A stretch of 64,000 nt of DNA, taken from assembly GCA_007570785.1 (NCBI GenBank), contig ML662449.1, positions 8,733,987 through 8,797,986 on the forward strand, read 5' to 3'. The position numbers and the translations under genes were made by a program. Positions 11,996 through 22,551 of the stretch are shown here, piece by piece. The notes beneath the pieces were generated by a model. It saw only the letters and a list, made by a program, of their open reading frames with translations, ran no database searches and was not told where the DNA came from. The DNA is from Antilocapra americana. Lineage: Eukaryota; Chordata; Mammalia; Artiodactyla; Antilocapridae. The first letter of the stretch is position 1; each line of letters starts with the position of its first letter.

Positions 11996-12343
11996 TATTA
12001 TTACTTTTATTCCTGGGTATCCCTTCCCTCTGGTCACTGTGTGCAATCAAGTCCACTGATTGGCATGTGTCTGGGTATAATCCACTCACTTTAATCTCTA
12101 GGTCCCCAGTGCATCTCAGCTTTGATGCCAGCACCCTGACTCTCTCCCTTCCATGCCCCTCTCACAAATATAAGCATGAGCCATATCCACATGTGACCAA
12201 ATATTTTTTAAATAATAAATAAAAGTGCATATATGGATGCTACAAAGGGAATCCAAAGTATAAAGGGCCAGAATCTTTGTGTTAGGGTCCAACAGATGTG
12301 GCTTATGCTTCAGAATGTTTTTTGATGCTTCTCTCTGACTTTT

Positions 12344-12550
12344 GGGGGCTTCCCAAGTGGCTCAATGGTAAAGAATTCTCTTGCCAGTACAGGAGATTTG
12401 GGTTCCATCACTGGGTCGGGGAGATCCTCTGGAGAGGCAAGTGGTAACCCACTCCAGTATTCTTGCCTGGGAAATCCCAAGGACAGAGGAGACTGGAGGG
12501 CTATAGTCCATGGGGTCACAAAGAGTCAGACATGACTTAGCAACACAAAA
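12344..12550 (+). repeat. Bov-tA SINE
   Basis: Starts gggggcttcccaagtggctc and ends agacatgacttagcaacac. A-unit complete. Confidence 0.9.
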
Positions 12551-12769
12551 ACAACAAAGATGAAAAAGTTGACACTGAGATTCTGGCTCATCTTCAGCCA
12601 TCAGTCAGGTATTTGCTTTCACATCCAGGGCACTTACTGTTCTGTGCCCCCAGCACTGTTGACCTAGGCAACCAACCCCTGGCCCCCCGGCCACACACAT
12701 CTGGGCATCTCATGCCTCTTATAGAGACTCACCCTCCTTGGTCACAATCTTTGGTGATTTAAAACTGCT

Positions 12770-13252
12770 TCACCATATACACAATGGAATATTACTCAGC
12801 ATAAAAAAAAAAATTCATTTGAAGCAATTCTACTCAGATGGACGAAACTGGAGCCCATTATCCAGAGTGAAGTAAGCCAGAAGCAAAAACAACAATACAG
12901 TATATTAACGCATATATATGGAATTTAGAAAGACGGTAACGAGAACCCAACATACGAGACAGCAAAAGGAACACAGATGTATAGAATAGACTCGTGGACT
13001 TTGTGGATGAGGGTAAGGGTGGGGTGATATGGGAGAAGGGCATTGAAGCATGTTAATTTTCATATGTCTAATCAATCGCCAGCCCAGGACTGATGCTCGG
13101 GGCTGGTGCAGCGAGATTTCCCGGGGAGGGGGGAGGGAAGAGGGAGGGGGGTTCCGGAGGGGAAGCATATGTAAACCCATGGTGATATCATGACAATGTA
13201 TGGCAAAAACAATTAAAAAAAATAAATTAAAAAAAAAAAGAAAAAAAAATAA
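12770..13252 (+). repeat. Ruminant L1 3' UTR with poly(A)-rich end
   Basis: Contains caatggaatattactcagca, ggacgaaactggagcccatt, gtgaagtaagccagaag, gcccaggactgatgctcggg, and gacaatgtatggcaaaaaca before an A-rich tail. This is the young ruminant L1 3' end. Confidence 0.9.
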
Positions 13253-13607
13253 AACTGCTTCACCATGGTCCCAGAACCCTTTTCATTTTATAAAAACCTG
13301 GCACATTGACCCTATCCATGGGCTTAGCTTTAGCAAGCAAGCACATATGAGTATCTTTCAGGGTAAGGACCTCTATAGCTTCCATATGTTAATGTTTAGT
13401 TGTTGGTTTACAATGAGTCTAGAGCTGAAAACAACATAGACGATGTCTTGGGTAAAATTTCCTGGAAGCAGAGCTTGACACAGGGATCTCAGTGCATATG
13501 AGTCACTAATGGAGTGTCTATCAGAAAATAAATAAAAAAATAAAAAGGAGACAAGAAAGTCAGATAGAGAAGCAAGACAGACTTTTGTGTAATCCCTAGA
13601 GGTAAAC

Positions 13608-13875
13608 TCTCGAGCAGTGCTGCCCAGTAGAAGTTTTTGCAGAGGGGAATGGTCTATGTAACTGGCACAATACAGTACAGTTACCACTATCTAATAGGGC
13701 CACCGAGCATTTGAAATATGACGAGCGTAACTGGCATATAATTTTAATTAAATTACATGTGTACTTTAATTAAAAGACATCAAATTGTCTTTAATTAAAT
13801 AAATAACATAATTTTAAATAAATTATATAATTACGTGTGACTGATGGCTACCATTGGACAATGCAGTTCTGGAGT
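13608..13875. repeat. hAT-type non-autonomous DNA transposon with terminal inverted repeats
   Basis: The left end gagcagtgctgcccagtaga and right end accattggacaatgcagttc are inverted copies. Between them is aatagggccaccgagcattt and a TTTAATTAAA-rich core. This is a known MER-class structure, subfamily not named. Confidence 0.65.
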
Positions 13876-14034
13876 ATGAACCTCAAGTCAGAATTGGGAA
13901 GAGGGAGTGAGTTTCTTGTGATCTCATTGATGGTGGGCTGCCCTGGCATTGGTGGGAGGGCAGGTGGGGCACAATTTTCCAGGCAAAACTGTTAGCAGTG
14001 CTTTTCTCTTTACCTTTCTCCTCTTAATCAACAG

Positions 14035-14255
14035 ATGCTCTTCTGTGGCTGTGAATCTATTCATGTTTTTATAAATAAGTTACAGAGAACAAACTTATGG
14101 TTATCAAGGGGGAAGAGGAGGAGGGGTATATTTGTAGTTTGGGATTAAAATATGCACCTTACTGTATAGAAGATAGGTAACTGACAAGGACCTACTGTAT
14201 AGCACAGGAAACTATACTCAATATTGTGTAATAATCTACAATGGAAGAGAATGTT

Positions 14256-14298
<43 letters not shown>
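14035..14298 (+). repeat. L1 3' UTR, left part, ending in an (AT)n tract
   Basis: Contains acaaacttatggttatcaag, aaggacctactgtatagcac, then ggaagagaatgttaaaata. The right part resumes at 14545 after a BovB insertion. Confidence 0.8.
14259..14296. repeat. (AT)19 microsatellite
   Basis: 38 nt of uninterrupted AT dinucleotides inside the L1 3' UTR, directly at the junction with the BovB fragment. Confidence 0.98.
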
Positions 14299-14299
<1 letters not shown>

Positions 14300-14543
14300 T
14301 GTAAATACTTTGGCTACCTGATATGAAGTGCCAACTCATTGAAAAAGACCCTGATGCTAGGGAAGATTGAGGACAAAAGGGGGAGAGGGTGACAGAGAAT
14401 GAAATGGTTAGATTGCATCACTGAATCAATTTCCTGGAGTCTGAGCAAATTCTAGGAAATAGTGAAGGACAGGGAAGCCTGATGTGCAGTCCATGGGGTG
14501 GCAAAGAGTTGGACTTGACTTAGCAACTGAACAACAACAATAA
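14300..14543 (+). repeat. BovB LINE 3' fragment inserted in L1
   Basis: The forward BovB 3' end: aactcattgaaaaagaccct, gatgctagggaagattgagg, ggttagattgcatcactgaa, then cagtccatggggtggcaaag and ttagcaactgaacaacaac. Confidence 0.88.
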
Positions 14544-14544
14544 T

Positions 14545-14622
14545 GGAATCACTTTGCTGTACATGAGAAACTAATACAACTTCGTGAATCAACTATATTT
14601 GTATAAAAATTAAAAAAAAAAA
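14545..14622 (+). repeat. L1 3' end, right part
   Basis: Resumes with ggaatcactttgctgtacat, then gtgaatcaactatatttgta, and an A-rich tail. It continues the L1 interrupted at 14298. Confidence 0.8.
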
Positions 14623-14650
14623 CTTTAGCAATGGACATTCAGAAAATTGG

Positions 14651-14856
14651 AGGCTTCCCCGGTGGTTCAGGTGGTAAAGCATCTGCCTGCAATGCAGGAG
14701 ACCCAGGTTTGATCCCTGGGTCAGGAAGATCCCCTGGAGAAGGAAATGGCAACCCACTCCAGTATTCTTTGCCTGGAAAATTCCATGGACGGAGGCTGGT
14801 AGGCTACAGTCCATGGGGTCACAAAAAGTCAGACAAGACTGAGTGACTTCACTTTA
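14651..14856 (+). repeat. Bov-tA SINE (well preserved)
   Basis: Starts aggcttccccggtggttcag and has a B box ggtttgatccc. It ends gactgagtgacttcacttt. Low divergence. Confidence 0.93.
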
Positions 14857-16080
14857 TTCAGACAGTTGAGAAGGTCTGAGTGTGCACACTGGTCAAGGAG
14901 AGAGGATTAGACACTTGCATGCCCCCTACAGATCACAGAAGAATCAGCTGGATCACCCTGATGCCCTATTTTCTTCCTGTCTCACAGATTCTTCGAGAAC
15001 TGAATTACAGCCATAGAATAACCTGAAGACAACACCTGGCCACTGGCTTCATGGAGCAGAACAAGTTTCCTGGGCCCCAGAGCTGCTGGTTCCTCTCCCA
15101 CCTCATTCTCAAATTGTCCCTGGCAATTCTACTGGTTTGCTGGTCCCAAGAGGAGCATCAGGATGTATTGCACAGGAACACAGAGGGAATTTTTCAGTGG
15201 GTTTCTGATTATTAGCTGTCTCAGCCATAGAGAGGAAATACATTTAATTTTACACTGTCTACTACAAACTTTGAGATGGCTAGTCCAACAGCTCTAAAAA
15301 AAGAAAAAAGAAATCTGCCCTTTCTACACTGAAGTATCATAGATATGAAGTTATAAATGAGGAAACCTAGGTTCATGTTTTATTTATACTTATTACCTTT
15401 GATTTATGGTGTTGAAAAACACATTAAACCTAATTTATGCAGGAATTAACGTTGGTAGAGATTAATTTTGGATCTATGGCCCCTTCCTAAAATATATCAT
15501 CTCTAGTCACAATCTTGGCTTGCAGACAGAGATGGTAGTGAGGAAAAGAAAAAAAAAAAAAAACTTCCAAAAGGGAAATACTTTTAAGTTCTTAAATGAG
15601 GATAACAGAATGTATTTAAAATTAGGATCCCTTGCAGTTCAGAGCCAGAATTTAGAATTAACCAAATGGTGTTTTCCACTGAGTTTGGACATTTGGTAGA
15701 GCATTTTATATGAAAATACATAAAATAGAAGAAAATAAAAAACAGGACCGTGGCATACATTAATGCTTAATAATAAGTCACTAATAACTCTGAAATATTT
15801 AATTAGTATTACTCTTACATTATCTATGTCATATCTTATAGATTACTAAGCACACATGTGTCTGAGTACGTGTCTTGGAAGAGGAAAAGGACAGGAAGGA
15901 GAGGGAGAAAAAAATCAAAGGGAAAAATTTTTTTAAAGAAAAAAGAAGTACAAAATATAGCTCTGAGCCTCAGGACAGTCGAGGGAAAAAGGCTACCATG
16001 AATGTCATGCCTAGTACAAGAAAGCATATTGGTTTGCCATGAGGAATAAATGTTCAGAAAGTCGCCTTTGTTTTAAACAA
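14857..16080. other. Intergenic sequence, nothing recognised
   Basis: AT-rich from 15230 onward, with A-rich runs at 15540-15562 and 15900-15950. No exon or repeat family identified. Confidence 0.35.
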
Positions 16081-16810
16081 CAACATGGTAGCTGGTGTCT
16101 CTTTTGCTTTTCTTCTCTTGGACCCCAACTCCCTCTACAGTTCCCCACCTCACTGGCGGAGGTGAGTCACTCATGGACGTTACCTGTCTGACCCCGTCCA
16201 CACTGTGCTTGTGACCCCTCATCGTGAGGGTACTGCTTCAAAGCTCATCATGCCCCTTCCTGTGGAAGCCTCGGGCCAGTCAGAGCCACCAGGTGAGTCG
16301 TCCCCATCCTTCCTACGTCGGGTGACACCTCTCTCCAAGCTGTTAGCGGTTTGACTCTTCTCTCCTGAGTCCCCTGCACCGTCGTCCTCCCCGCCTCCAG
16401 CCAGCACCCACATATCCAGGCCCTCACTGGTAATGGGATGGTGTACCACAGGGGAGTGTCTGGGGAGAGGGCCCCCAGAGAGCCTCCCTCATCGGTGGGG
16501 TTGTGGCTATTAGTTTTCACTTGTATGGGAATGCAGGAGCATTCCCCTTGGCTGTGCGTCTTATTGGACCAAAACAGAAAGTATATAATAGTAAGTCATT
16601 GTCCCGGAGATTATCTGACCAAGGGAGTGATTCTGGTTGGCTTCAAGACTGTGTCCTTGGCAGTGGCATGCTTTAGTTCTGAAAGGGAAAACAAATCTCT
16701 CTCCTCTACCAGCCTGCCACAAAAAGCATTGTGCAAAGCTTACTCAAGGGTGCAAATCTCTACTGTGAACTTTCCTGCCGTATCTGGGGGAATTACTGGG
16801 CCTTGAAAGC
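16081..16810. other. Unassigned, relatively CpG-containing block
   Basis: GC-richer than its neighbours with scattered CpG (ttcctacgtcgggtgacacc, gcaccgtcgtcctccccgcc). Overlapping frames on both strands at 16219-16520 and 16438-16806 show no known domain. It may be a decayed LTR or a non-coding element. Confidence 0.3.
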
Positions 16811-16983
16811 TCTCACCAACAGATAAGAAGCAAGGTTATAACATGATTTGACACGCAGTTTTGAAGGCCCCACTCAGAAAAGTGGAGAGGGCGGCTTTCA
16901 AGGCACCATTTCAGGAGATTAAGATTCGAAACTGTGTCACTGTTTTCTTTTTCAGGCTTTTCTTTAGGTTTTGCTGGGGAGTG

Positions 16984-16999
16984 GTGTGTGTGTGTGTGT
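16984..16999. repeat. (GT)8 microsatellite
   Basis: A short GT dinucleotide run followed by a C/T-rich tract. Confidence 0.9.
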
Positions 17000-17375
17000 C
17001 TTTCTTTCCTTCATTTTTTCTTTCTCCGGTGTACATATGAAGGTTTGTAACGCTTCACGCTTGAAGACTAAAGGAAAACTGAGTAAATTCAATATGACTG
17101 ACTTCAGAGTCACTGGCTTCACGTGCATTTACTTGCTGTGAAGAGAAAAGCACGTGAGGAAAATATATTGCCACTGCAGGAATGGATCTGTCCCACGAAC
17201 AATAGTTCATTTTCATCCGCCCCTCGTGTTTTACCAGAATAGGTTACTAAAGAGGCTGGCCCTGCAGCGCAGAGGCCTCTCAGCCTCAGTACTGTGGGAT
17301 GGGCCTCATCCCCAGGCCTCTTTGCCTCCCCGGGCAGACGCCCCTCCCTGGCATTCTGAAGTTTCTCTCAGACCC

Positions 17376-17525
17376 TTTTTTTTTTTTTTTGATTGCACAG
17401 GGTCTTAGCTGTGGCACTCAGCATCTTTGTTGTTGCATTCATGATCTAGTTGTGACCAGGAATCCAACCCAGGCCCCCTGCATTGGGACTGCAGAGCCTT
17501 AACCACTGGGGCATCAAGGAAGTCC
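17376..17525 (-). repeat. CHR-type SINE
   Basis: A T-rich start then gattgcacagggtcttagct, and ccaggaatccaacccaggcc. It ends ttaaccactggggcatcaag gaagtccc, the reverse of a CHR-2-like element. Confidence 0.85.
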
Positions 17526-17529
17526 CTTC

Positions 17530-19255
17530 TCACAGGTCTTGAGCCCCCATGCTGTTGGCAGCTGAAACAAAAGCTGAAAGAAACCCACTTAGATCTGAGA
17601 TCAGTGTACTGTAGCCCCATCCACAGCAAGGGGCCAAACCCTTCCATTTTTCATGCTGCAGAGGCTGGAACTGCTGGGTTCAGATCCCCAAGTTAATGGG
17701 CTTGGAGAAGTGGAGACCAAACTCCAGGTCCAGAAGGAAAGAGAAGATTCAACCCTGACCCAAAGCTGCCTCTATTTCCTGAGAAGAAAGAGGAAGCAAC
17801 CACTCACTTCAGATTTTCTGGAGCAACCATGTCTTGAGCATCCTTATTTTGTGATCGATGAAAGTTCTTCTGTCTGATGAGAGCACATGTTCCAACTGTG
17901 GCAGGGATGAGGGGTGAAGAGGTTGGGAAAAATATACGTCTAGGAGCAAACAGAAATTGATGTTGGAAAACTTTGTTCATGGTGTAGGGACTCCCTGCAA
18001 CGTACTGCGTTACTAAGAAGGGCCATGGACCAGTGAGGCAGCGGAGGCTGGTTTATCTGTTTGGCTCATTCTCAGTTTCATCCTAAGTAGAAATTGGGAC
18101 TCTGATGAATGGTGGGGGCAGAAAAATGGCAGAGTATGGAGCTGGAAGCACAAGTGAGGCCTGAGCCCTTAGCTGTATACCATTTGGTGTCCTGTACAGG
18201 TAGAGACTTCTAGAGAGCCCTGAAGACCCTGGTTAGGGAAATGGGGAGACTCAACAAAATGAAGGACTGGGAAAAGCTTTGCCTGTTCCCTTGTTTTACT
18301 TAAAAAAAGAAAGAAAGTGAAGTCACTCAGTCAGGTCGGACTCTTGGAGCCAACGTTAATTCCTGGGGGTTGTGGCAAAAAAATGCCGCTTGCCATATCT
18401 GTAAACAAAGGGTGATGTGGCCCTCAAGCCGTCAGCCACTGCAGCTGCCCCTGACTGTGAACCTTGAGAGGATTCAGGATGGAGAAAAAGGGATACTGGC
18501 CCCACATAGTTGAGCATATCAAAGGAACGATTTTACTGAGCTCAGACTCTTGCATAGGAAACACTAAGTTCATTACTCTGAAATGGCTGCTTTTTCCTTT
18601 AACAGCTACCTATTAATGTTTTGACCAGCTGGCTTTTCTGCAAAACCTCCTACATATGCTGGCTCCTCCCTCAACTCTTTGGAACAGCACCTCTGAGCCA
18701 TCTTTGAGTCTGAATCCCAAGTTTAAGTCCCTTACAAGTTTGCTGAATAAAATAAAACTCTCAACTTTTAGGTTGTGCTTTTTTGTTTTCAGTCGACTGA
18801 TTGAACATCTGAATAATGAATTAAAAACATTTTGCCAGGGGTAAATAGTGACCTAAGATAGTAGTATCAGTGATGAGACACATTGCTGAGGCTATTGATC
18901 AGTTCTTAGCAGTCTTGCTGGCATGTGTCTTAGCAGAGGAAGAGACACCAGTCTGGCGTGACCCTAGGATTTTGATCATCCAGCTCTAGTTTCTCTTTCC
19001 CAGTTCATTTTTTCCATCTTCCCACCAATTCCTTGCTTTTGTCTTTCTGAACTCTTCCCTATTCCCAGGCACAACCTGCACTTACACGGCTGTGCAGAGA
19101 GGATTCTCTCTGGTAGAAGTCATTCCCTTTCTGTTCTCTGGAAAAGTCTTATCAACTGTTCTTCATGTTCCCAGTCAAGTTGCTTCTATAATGGTCTTTC
19201 TAGCTCCTCAGATGAAATTAATACTATCCACTGAAAATTTTTTGATGTGGACCAT
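17530..19255. other. Intergenic sequence, nothing recognised
   Basis: The only identifiable piece is a 38-nt Bov-tA scrap at 18310-18347 (gtgaagtcactcagtcaggt). Small frames at 17653-17877 and 18656-18844 lack known domains. Confidence 0.35.
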
Positions 19256-19256
19256 T

Positions 19257-19421
19257 TTTTAAAGTCTTTATTGAATTTGTTGCAATATTGCTTGTATCTT
19301 ATGTTTTGTGTTTTTTTGGCCTTGAGTCACGTGGAATCTTAGCTCCCCAACCAGAGATCAAACCTGCAGCCCCCTGCATTGCAAGGCTAAGTCTCAACCA
19401 CTGGACTGCCAGAGAAATCCC
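19257..19421 (-). repeat. CHR-type SINE
   Basis: T-rich start, then cttagctccccaaccagaga, tcaaacctgcagccccctgc, and tcaaccactggactgccaga gaaatccct. Confidence 0.85.
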
Positions 19422-19588
19422 TGAACTTTCTCTTTATGGTACTATAGCATATGTGACTTATAATTATTCCTTCATTGGTGTTGCTCTGCTAGATCATGTA
19501 TGCTTTCACTAGGGAGACCAAACTTAAACTTAATTGCCTTGCCCTGTTTTAAACTAAATGAAAAGTCTGAAATAGGCAAGTATCTGGT

Positions 19589-19784
19589 GAAGTGAAAGTC
19601 GCTCAGTCGTGTTCAACTCTTTGCGAACCTATAGACTATACAATCCATGGAATTCTCCAGGCCAGAATGCTGGAGGGGGTAGCCTTTCCCTTCTCCAGGG
19701 GATCTTCCCAACCCTGAGATCAAACCCAGGTCTCCTGCATTGCAGGTGGATTCTTTACCAGCTGAGTCACAAGAAAAGCCCCAG
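19589..19784 (-). repeat. Bov-tA SINE with perfect TSD
   Basis: Reads gaagtgaaagtcgctcagtc through accagctgagtcacaagaaa. Perfect target-site duplication gtatctggt at 19580-19588 and 19785-19793. Confidence 0.95.
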
Positions 19785-19904
19785 GTATCTGGTAGGGTTT
19801 CATGAAAGGGGAAAAGGAATGGAAGTGGAGAAACTGTCTCTCTTATCACTATTGGATGCTGGAATGCATACATACAATGGGTATATATTTACATACACAC
19901 ATAT

Positions 19905-20085
19905 AGATATATCGAGCTATTTACTATGTACCATATACTATACTAGGCAATTTTACATGGACGTTTTAATTCAGTCCTCACAAGGACTTATGAAAGCAAG
20001 GAAAGAGACATGCCCAAGGTCCCATAGCTAGTAACAGAGCATAAATTCAAATTCAGTTTTAGTCTGACTCGAAAGCCCAAGGATT
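19905..20085 (-). repeat. MIR SINE
   Basis: Reversed MIR: tttactatgtaccatatact, taattcagtcctcacaagga, then gacatgcccaaggtcccata gctagtaacagagc. Confidence 0.8.
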
Positions 20086-20109
20086 CGTTTATTATTAACA
20101 ACCTCCCTT

Positions 20110-20625
20110 CATCACAGCTCTAATGGACAGCTGTCATTCCCTTGGCTGCCTGCCTCCACTTTAGAAGCTGAAAAGCCCAGACATTGTCCCAGCCTCCCTT
20201 GCAGCTAAAACACAGGCAGATGACCTGGGGTTGACTAAATGGATGCTTCTGCTACAGACTTTGAATTGAGAGCTGGTAACATAAAGAGGCAGAGACAGCA
20301 GAGAATCCAGAGGCATTGAGGGAGTGGTAGCAGGAGCAGCACTATCTAAAGTTTGGGTGTCTGCGGTTGTCGGGCAGACTGTGGCATCCATTTTTCAGAG
20401 ATGGGTCAGCGTAGTGGTTCCCACTAGGTGGATTAGGTGATGTGTTTTGTCTGGAGTCTACCTGTGGCACAGCTTCCCTCATCTGGTCTCCTTTTCTAGT
20501 CCAGTTTCAGTCATTTTGGAAAGTCTTGAAACTATTTCACAACTCAGCAACAAATGCTTTTTTTCTGCTTTGTCAACCAGAATGAGTTTCTGTTGCTTGC
20601 AGCCAACAACACTGACTGATACATA
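20110..20625 (+). repeat. Ancient interspersed repeat (LTR-like, subfamily not named)
   Basis: Contains tcccagcctcccttgcagct, gacctggggttgactaaatg, and near the end gcagccaacaacactgactg atac. It belongs to the same broad type as the relic at 5655-5890. Confidence 0.4.
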
Positions 20626-20989
20626 CACTCATAATCTTGAATGTAGGTTGACTTTGCCATACATCATTTCCACCTGGAATGAAAAACACACATGGACACA
20701 GAATTTATTGGAAGTTCAACAGAGTGGAGGGTGACGGTGGGAGGTCACTGGGAACAATTTCTAGCTCACTGATCTATTTATGATTCATGTTACAGTTTGC
20801 ATGGATGATTATGGGACTTTTCAGTGTGGTTTTACAAAACCGGGATCCAGAAGTGGACTTTTACCTTTCAAGTGTAATTTGACTTCCAAGTCTAACTCTG
20901 AGCTTTAAAAATTTTGTGATGAATTTGGCCTTTGAATAATAAGAAAGAAAATTACTTAAATACATATCTTTTCTGTTATTATAAGCAAA

Positions 20990-21365
20990 ATGGCTTCCCA
21001 AAATTGTACTACTTACAAAACTAAGATCACAGAGAAAGTTGAACTGCTGAATTATTTAAAGTAATCTGACTCACTGGAGGCTTAGCTTCTGAGATGGAAG
21101 AAGATACGATAGCTTACAAAAAAGTTACTGATAAATTCCAAGATGGAATTCACTTTGAAGAGAGTGAAATGTGGTTAGTGGGTAATGGATCTCTCTGACC
21201 TTATGCAATGAAAGAGTTGAATTTGCAGTTTGACAAAGGGGTTACAATTACAAGGCATCGCTGAACTTCTGGAAGAAGCTACTGCTGCAGATGGCCAAGT
21301 GGTCTACCGAGATGTCAGATACAAGACAGGAATAAACCATACAGAGGCCAGGGGTTTGACCTTGG
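20990..21365 (+). other. Unexplained coding-like stretch (possible pseudogene fossil)
   Basis: Starts with ATG at 20990, but the frame stops after 24 codons. Two further blocks in other frames look protein-like: EEDTIAYKKVTDKFQDGIHF near 21100-21170 and QGIAELLEEATAADGQVVYR then DVRYKTGI near 21250-21340. The last block runs into accttg|gtaagt at 21359-21370, a strong splice-donor match. I do not recognise the protein. It could be a decayed processed pseudogene, a relic exon or chance. Confidence 0.3.
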
Positions 21366-21534
21366 TAAGTCTAGACATGCTAATATGATTATCATCACTC
21401 TAATCAAGTTAGACTGTAAACACACATTCTACAAAGCAAAGACTCTCTTGGGGTGATTATTTAGAGGATGATGAAAGCTGCTTTCTGTCTCTACCGAGAA
21501 CACAGTGTGAAGAAATGAGGTGCCTTTGGTTAGA

Positions 21535-21722
21535 TCAGTGGCTTTCAACCAGGGATGATTTGGCAACGCTGGTAAGGAGAGGGGAAAGGCAGAGTGTTAC
21601 TAGCATCAAGCTGGGGGAGGGCTGGGATGCTGCTAAATATCCTACAAGGCACAGGGCCAGCTTCCACAAGAAGAATTATCTGGGCCAGAAATGTCAATAG
21701 TGCTGAGGCTGAGAAGTCCTGG
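21535..21722 (+). repeat. MER5A (hAT-Charlie non-autonomous DNA transposon)
   Basis: Follows the MER5A consensus: cagtggctttcaaccaggga, ggatgctgctaaatatccta, agaattatctgggccagaaa, and tgctgaggctgagaagtcct. Confidence 0.85.
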
Positions 21723-22124
21723 ACAAGATGGAAGAAAGAAATTTCTGAACCTGAGGTTGTATAAATCTCAGAATGGATTTACAGCTCCAGGACTACTGTG
21801 GGGTGAATGAAGCACTGGCCTCAGGGTACATAATTTGAGAATGTCAAAAGCCCCAGTAATCAAGATAAATGAATGATATTTTTAAAAAATCACTGCAAAA
21901 AATCCATGATGAATCAGGGTATCAAAATTTTAAATAAAGACAGGATCCAACAGAGATGGGATTTGAGTAGAGGAAGTTAATATAATATTTATCTTGATTA
22001 CTGAGGAAGGCAAGGACCTCAGTCATATTCTAGTCCTGGCTTGTTGATTATCAAGGGTGTGGAACTGTTTCAGCTTAAAGGTAACTTGATTTAATTGTAA
22101 TTAAGCTGGAGGTAGTTAAACCTG

Positions 22125-22300
22125 AATGAAAGTGATAGTCACTCAGTTGTATTCGACTCTTTGTGACCCTATGGATTGTAGCCTGCCAGCCTCGTCTGTC
22201 CAAGGAATTCTCCAGGCAAGAATACTGCTGTGGGTAGCTAGTCCCTTCTCCCAGAAATCTTCCTGGCCCAGGGATTGGACTCATGTTTCCTCCATTGCAG
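22125..22300 (-). repeat. Bov-tA SINE, left part (split by another SINE)
   Basis: Reads gaaagtgatagtcactcagt through tcctccattgcag. Its tRNA head continues at 22502 after the nested insertion. Confidence 0.92.
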
Positions 22301-22499
22301 GCTTCCCAGGTGGTTCAGTGAGTAAAGAATCTGCCTGCAATACAGGCGACACAGGAGAAGCAGGTTTGATCCCTGGGTGGGCACCCAATCCAGTGTTCTT
22401 GCCTGGAGAATACTATGGACAGAGGAGCCTGGCGGGCCCTAGTCCATAGGGTCACAAAGAGTTAGGTATGACTGAAGCAGCTCAGCACTCATGCTCACA
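22301..22499 (+). repeat. Bov-tA SINE nested in an opposite-strand Bov-tA
   Basis: Starts gcttcccaggtggttcagtg, has B box ggtttgatccc, and ends atgactgaagcagctcagca. Flanked by tcctccattgcag and its diverged copy ctcctgcattgtag. Confidence 0.92.
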
Positions 22500-22501
22500 T
22501 G

Positions 22502-22551
22502 CTCCTGCATTGTAGGCAGATTCTTTACTGTTTGAGTCACTAGTTAAGCCT
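22502..22551 (-). repeat. Bov-tA SINE, right part (tRNA head)
   Basis: ctcctgcattgtaggcagat, then tctttactgtttgagtcact. It completes the outer SINE begun at 22125. Confidence 0.88.
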
